A DNA stretch of 64,000 nucleotides from Euonymus europaeus (lineage: Eukaryota > Streptophyta > Magnoliopsida > Celastrales > Celastraceae): the NCBI GenBank assembly GCA_963580455.1, contig OY756966.1:13829001-13893000 (forward strand), read 5' to 3'. The translations under genes were made by a program, and so were the position numbers. How positions within the stretch are numbered: position 1 is the first letter of the stretch; every line of letters begins with the position of its first letter. The notes below the pieces were generated by a model, which was given only the letters and a program-made list of their open reading frames with translations, ran no database searches and had not been told where the DNA came from. This document shows positions 59,697-64,000 of this stretch, piece after piece.

Positions 59697-62580
59697 CTTT
59701 GTCAAATTTTATGAGTATAAGCTTCTTAGATTATTCCGATATCAAAATACCAACTTTCTATGACAAATGGACAAAACCGTTAAAAGCCCCTCCATATAGA
59801 GAGTTAAGCAACTTCGGACCATCAAAGTTGTCAGGTGGACACTTTTTATTGTTATTCTATGTCAAATTTTATGTGTATAAGCTTCGAAGATTATTTCCTT
59901 GAGAAAGCACTAACTTTCTATGACAAATATACAAAACCGTAAAAACCTCCTCCATAGAGAGAGTTGAGCAACTTCGGACCATCAAAGTTGCTCGGTGTAC
60001 ACTTTTTAATGTTCTTCTATCTCAAATTTTACATTATAAGCTTCCTAGATTATTCCGATAACAAAACACCAACTTTCTATGACAAATGGACAAAACCGTT
60101 AAAAGCACCTCCATAGAGAGAGTTGAGCAACTTCGGACCATCAAAGTTTATCGGTGCACACTTTTTATTGTTCTTCTTTGTCAAATTTTACGAGTATAAG
60201 CTTCCTTGATTATTCTGATAACAAAACACCAACTTTCTATGACAAATGGACAAAACCGTTAAAAGCCCCTCCATAGAGAGAGTTGAGCAACTTCGGACCA
60301 TCAAAGTTGCCCGGTGTACACTTTTTACTGTTATTCTATGTCAAATTTTATGAGTATAAGCTTCGAAGATTATTTCCTTGAGAAAGCACTAACTTTCTAT
60401 GACAAATATACAAAACCGTAAAAACCTCCTCCATAGAGAGAGTTGAGCAACTTCGGACCATCAAAGTTGCGCGGTGTACACTTTTTAATGTTCTTCTATC
60501 TCAAATTTTACAGTATAAGCTTCCAAGATTATTCCGATAACAAAACACCAACTTTCTATGACAAATGGACAAAACCGTTAAAAGCACCTCCATAGAGAGA
60601 GTTGAGCAACTTCGGACCAACAAAGTTGCCAGGTGTACACTTTTTGTTATTATTCTATGTCAAATTTTATGAGTATAAGCTTCCAAGATTATTTCCTTGA
60701 GAAAGCACTAACTTTCTATGACAAATATACAAAACCGTAAAGACTTCCTCCATAGAGAGAGTTGAGAAATTTCGGACCATCAAAGTTGCTCGGTGTACAC
60801 TTTTTAATGTTCTTCTATCTCAAATTTTACAGTATAAGCTTCCTAGATTATTCCGATAACAAAACACCAACATTCTATGACAAATGGACGAAATCGTTAA
60901 AAGGCTCCACCATAGAGAGAGTTGAGCAACTTCGGACTATCAAAGTTGCTCGGTGTACACTTTTTAATGTTCTTCTACCTCAAATTTTACAGTATAAGCT
61001 TCCTAGATTATTCCGATAACAAAGCACCAACTTTCTATGACAAATGGACAAAACCGTTAAAAGCTCCTCCATAGAGAGAGTTGAGCAACTTCAGACTATC
61101 AAAATTGCTCGGTGTACACTTTTTAATGTTCTTCTATCTCAAATTTTACAGTATAAGCTTCCTAGATTATTCTGATAACAAAACACCAATTTTCTACGAC
61201 AAATGGACAAAACCGTTAAAAGCTCCTCCATAGAGAGAGTTGAGCAACTTCAGACTATCAAAGTTGCTCGGTGTACACTTTTTAGTGTTCTTCTATCTCA
61301 AATTTTACAGTATAAGCTTCCTAGATTATTCCGATAACAAAACACCAACTTTCTATGACAAATGGACAAAACCGTTAAAAGCACCTCCATAGAGAGAGTT
61401 GAGCAACTTCGGACCATCAAAGTTGCCAGGTGTACACTTTTTATTGTTATTCTATGTCAAATTTTATGAGTAAAAGCTTCCAAGTTTATTTCCTTGAGAA
61501 AGCACTAACTTTCTATGGCAAATATACAAAACCGTAAAAACCTCCTCCATAGAGAGCGTTGAGCAACTTCGGACCATCAAAGTTGCTCGATGTACACTTT
61601 TTAATGTTCTTCTATCTTAAATTTTACAGTATAAGCTTCCTAGATTATTCCGATAACAAAACATCAATTTTCTATGACAAATGGACAAAACCGTTAAAAG
61701 CTCCTCCATAGAGAGAGTTGAGCAACTTCAGGCGATCAAAGTTGATCGGTGTACACTTTTTAATGTTCTTCTATCTCAAATTTTACAGTATAAGCTTCCT
61801 AGATTATTCCGATAACAAAACACCAACTTTCTATGACAAATGGACAAGCCCGTTAAAAGCACCTCCATTGAGAGAATTGAGCAACTTCGGACCATCAAAG
61901 CTGCTCGGTGTACACTTGTTTATGTTATTCTTTATCAAATTTTACGAGTATGAGCTTCCTAGATTATTCTGATTAAAAACACCAACTTTCTATGACAAAT
62001 GGACAAAACCGTTAAAAGCTCCTCCATAGAGAGGGTTGACCAACTTCTGACCATCAAAGTTGTTCGGTGTACAGTTTTTCATGTTATTCTATCTCAAATT
62101 TTACGAGTATAAGCTTCCAAGATTATTCCGATGATAAAACACCAACTTTCTATGACAAATGGACAAAACTATTAAAAGCTCCTCCATAGAGAGAGTTAAG
62201 CAACTTCGGACAATCAAAGTTGCTCGGTGCACACTTTTTAATGTTCTTCTATCTCAAATTTTACAGTATCGGCTTCCTAGATTATTCCGATAACAAAACA
62301 CCGACTTTCTATGACAAATGGACAAAACCGTTAAAAGCTCCTCCATAGAGAGAGTTGAGCAACTTCGGACCATCAAAGTTGCTCGGTTTACACTTTTTAA
62401 TGTTCTTCTATCTCAAATTTTACAGTATAAGCTTCCTAGATTATTCTGATAACAAAACACCAACTTTCTATGACAAATGGACAAGACCGTTAAAAGCTCC
62501 TCCATAGAGAGTGTTGAGCAACTTCGGACTATCAAAGTTGCTCGGTGTACACTTTTTCATGTTATTCTATATCAAATTTT
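59697..62580 (-). repeat. Inverted satellite, mixed monomers
   Basis: About 18 monomers. C-type copies are at 59.90, 60.38, 60.70 and 61.50 kb. The rest mostly have CTATCTCAAATTTTACAGTA, the 159-bp variant, with CTTCGGACTATC or CTTCAGACTATC. No further C-type monomer is seen after 61.5 kb. No non-satellite sequence. Confidence 0.75.
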
Positions 62581-63104
62581 ACGAGTATAAGCTTCCTAGA
62601 TTATTCCGATGACAAAACACCAAATTTCTATGACAAATGGACAAAACTGTTAAAAGCTCCTCCGTAGAGAGAGTGGAGCAACTTCGGACCATCAAAGTTT
62701 ATTGGTGCACACTTTTTATTGTTTTTCGATGTCAATTTTTACGAGTATAAGCTTCCTAGATTATTCTGATAACAAAACACCAACTTTCTATGACAAACGG
62801 ACAAAACCGTTAAAAGCTCCTGCATAGAGAGAGTTGAACAACTTCGGACCATCAAAGTTGCTCGGTGTACACTTTTTCATTTTATTCTATCTCAAATTTT
62901 ATGAATTTAAGCTTCCTAGATTATTCCGATGACAAAACACCAACTTTCTATGACAAATGGACAAAACCGTTAAAAACTTCCCCATAGAGAGAGTTGAGCA
63001 ACTTCGGACCATCAAAGTTGCTCGGTGTACACTTTTTAATGTTCTTCTATCTCAAATTTTACAGTATAACTTCCTAGATTATTCAAATAACAAAACACCA
63101 ACTT
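62581..63104 (-). repeat. Segmental duplication VII, copy 1 (0.64-kb offset)
   Basis: Matches about 63219-63742 at an offset of 638 bp (4 monomers minus 2). Marks are TTTATTGGTGCACAC, TTGTTTTTCGATGTCAATTTT, CTCCTGCATAGAG, TTTTCATTTTATTC, ATTTAAGCTTCC, and CAGTATAACTTCCTAG (loss of the HindIII site) followed by TTCAAATAAC. Confidence 0.8.
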
Positions 63105-63218
63105 TCTATGACAAATGGACAAGACCGTTAAAAGCTCCTCCATAGAGAGTGTTGAGCAACTTCGGACTATCAAAGTTGCTCGGTGTACACTTTTTCATGT
63201 TATTATATCTCAAATTTT

Positions 63219-63742
63219 ATGAGTATAAGCTTCCTAGATTATTCCGATGACAAAACACCAACTTTCTATGACAAATGGACAAAACAGTTAAAAGATCCTC
63301 CGTAGAGAGAGTAGAGCACCTTCGGACCATCAAAGTTTATTGGTGCACACTTTTTATTGTTTTTCGATGTCAATTTTTACGAGTATAAGCTTCCTAGATT
63401 ATTCTGATAACAAAACACCAACTTTCTATGACAAACGGACAAAACCGTTAAAAGCTCCTGCATAGAGAGAGTTGAACAACTTCGGAGCATCAAAGTTGCT
63501 CGGTGTACACTTTTTCATTTTATTCTATCTCAAATTTTATAAATTTAAGCTTCCTAGATTATTCCGATGACAAAACACCAACTTTCTATGACAAATGGAC
63601 AAAACCGTTAAAAGCTTCCCCATAGAGAGAGTTGAGCAACTTCGGACCATCAAAGTTGCTCGTTGTACACTTTTTAATGTTCTTCTATCTCAAATTTTAC
63701 AGTATAACTTCCTAGATTATTCAAATAACAAAACACCAACTT
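63219..63742 (-). repeat. Segmental duplication VII, copy 2
   Basis: Second copy of 62581-63104, with the same TTGTTTTTCGATG and CAGTATAACTTCC marks. Differences include AAAAGATCCTCCGTAG and GTAGAGCACC near 63291-63320 and CTCGTTGTAC near 63660. The remaining 63743-64000 is ordinary inverted satellite running out of the window. Confidence 0.8.
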
Positions 63743-64000
63743 TCTATGACAAACAGACAAAACCGTTAAAAGCTCCTCTACAGAGAGAGTTGAGCAACTT
63801 CAGACCATCAAAGTTGCTCGGTGTACACTTTTTCACGTTATTCTATCTCAAATTTTACGAGTATAAGCTTCATAGATTATTCCGATGACAAAACATCAAC
63901 TTTCTATGACAAACGGACAAAACCGTTAAAAGCTCCTCCATAGAGAAAGTTGAGCAACCTCAGACTGTCAAAGTTGCTCGTTGTACACTTTTTAATGTTC

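Larger units (their letters stand above)
48385..64000 (-). repeat. Right satellite array, same family, inverted
   Basis: From 48385 onward the same satellite is read on the minus strand: the plus strand shows GTTGAGCAACTTCGG, then ATCAAAGTTGCTCGGTGTAC, then AAGCTTCCTAG. About 97 monomers are present. They differ from the left array in fixed ways. GTGTACACCGAGC replaces TCTATCCCGAGC, the HindIII-flanking word is ATCTAGGAAGCTT, and most copies carry GAGATAGAA or GACATAGAA followed by CATT or AATA. Many copies lack one base in the ACGAGTATAAGC block (plus-strand ACAGTATAAGC), so monomers are often 159 bp and the mean is slightly below 160. The array runs off the window end. Confidence 0.97.

Noticed and set aside
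1..64000. Similarity to the Arabidopsis 178-bp centromere repeat (words such as AAAACACCAAC and TTTGATGG).
   Set aside because: The shared words fall on opposite strands here and are short. Unit length and the remaining sequence do not correspond, so family membership is not supported.

Overview
The whole 64 kb window is one tandem-repeat satellite DNA array. I find no gene, RNA gene, CRISPR array or intact mobile element. The unit is about 160 bp and about 37% GC (counted on one monomer). It carries one HindIII site in most copies and is repeated roughly 400 times. Both window edges cut through the array, so its true size is unknown. An AT-rich unit close to nucleosome length, higher-order repeats (HORs), frequent C-to-T/G-to-A changes at CpG and a lack of genes all fit eukaryotic centromeric or pericentromeric (possibly subtelomeric) heterochromatin. 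A plant is my best guess, but I do not recognise the satellite family and the sequence does not prove the lineage.

Layout. Positions 1-48384 hold about 300 monomers in one orientation. At 48384/48385 the array flips head-to-head, and 48385-64000 holds about 97 monomers of a related but distinct subfamily mix in the opposite orientation. In the left array, 1-16 kb is a heterogeneous mix with kilobase-scale duplications. A 32-bp stretch of non-satellite sequence at 5471-5502 sits where two duplicated segments meet. From about 14.77 to 36.03 kb the array keeps an exact 160-bp register for about 133 monomers. Inside that stretch, 25.6-35.0 kb holds four near-identical copies (about 99.8% by eye count) of a unit of up to 15 monomers, so it is the most recently amplified part. 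The flanks of this core (21.1-23.7 and 36.3-39.0 kb) resemble each other. From 39 to 48.4 kb the monomers are more diverged, with small indels and one 28-bp truncation.

The right array is built from larger duplications: a tandem pair of 3.7-3.8 kb (48.78-52.45 and 52.45-56.2 kb), a 2.4-kb-offset duplication (55.65-57.3 and 58.05-59.7 kb) and a 0.64-kb-offset pair near 63 kb. A third monomer subfamily recurs there at spacings of mostly 2, 3 or 7 monomers.

The short open frames (60-103 codons) are by-products of the repeat and are not annotated as genes. The lead observations are the inversion junction, the indel-free 21 kb, the mosaic recent amplification, the 32-bp foreign segment, and a 9-bp dyad that straddles nearly every monomer boundary.
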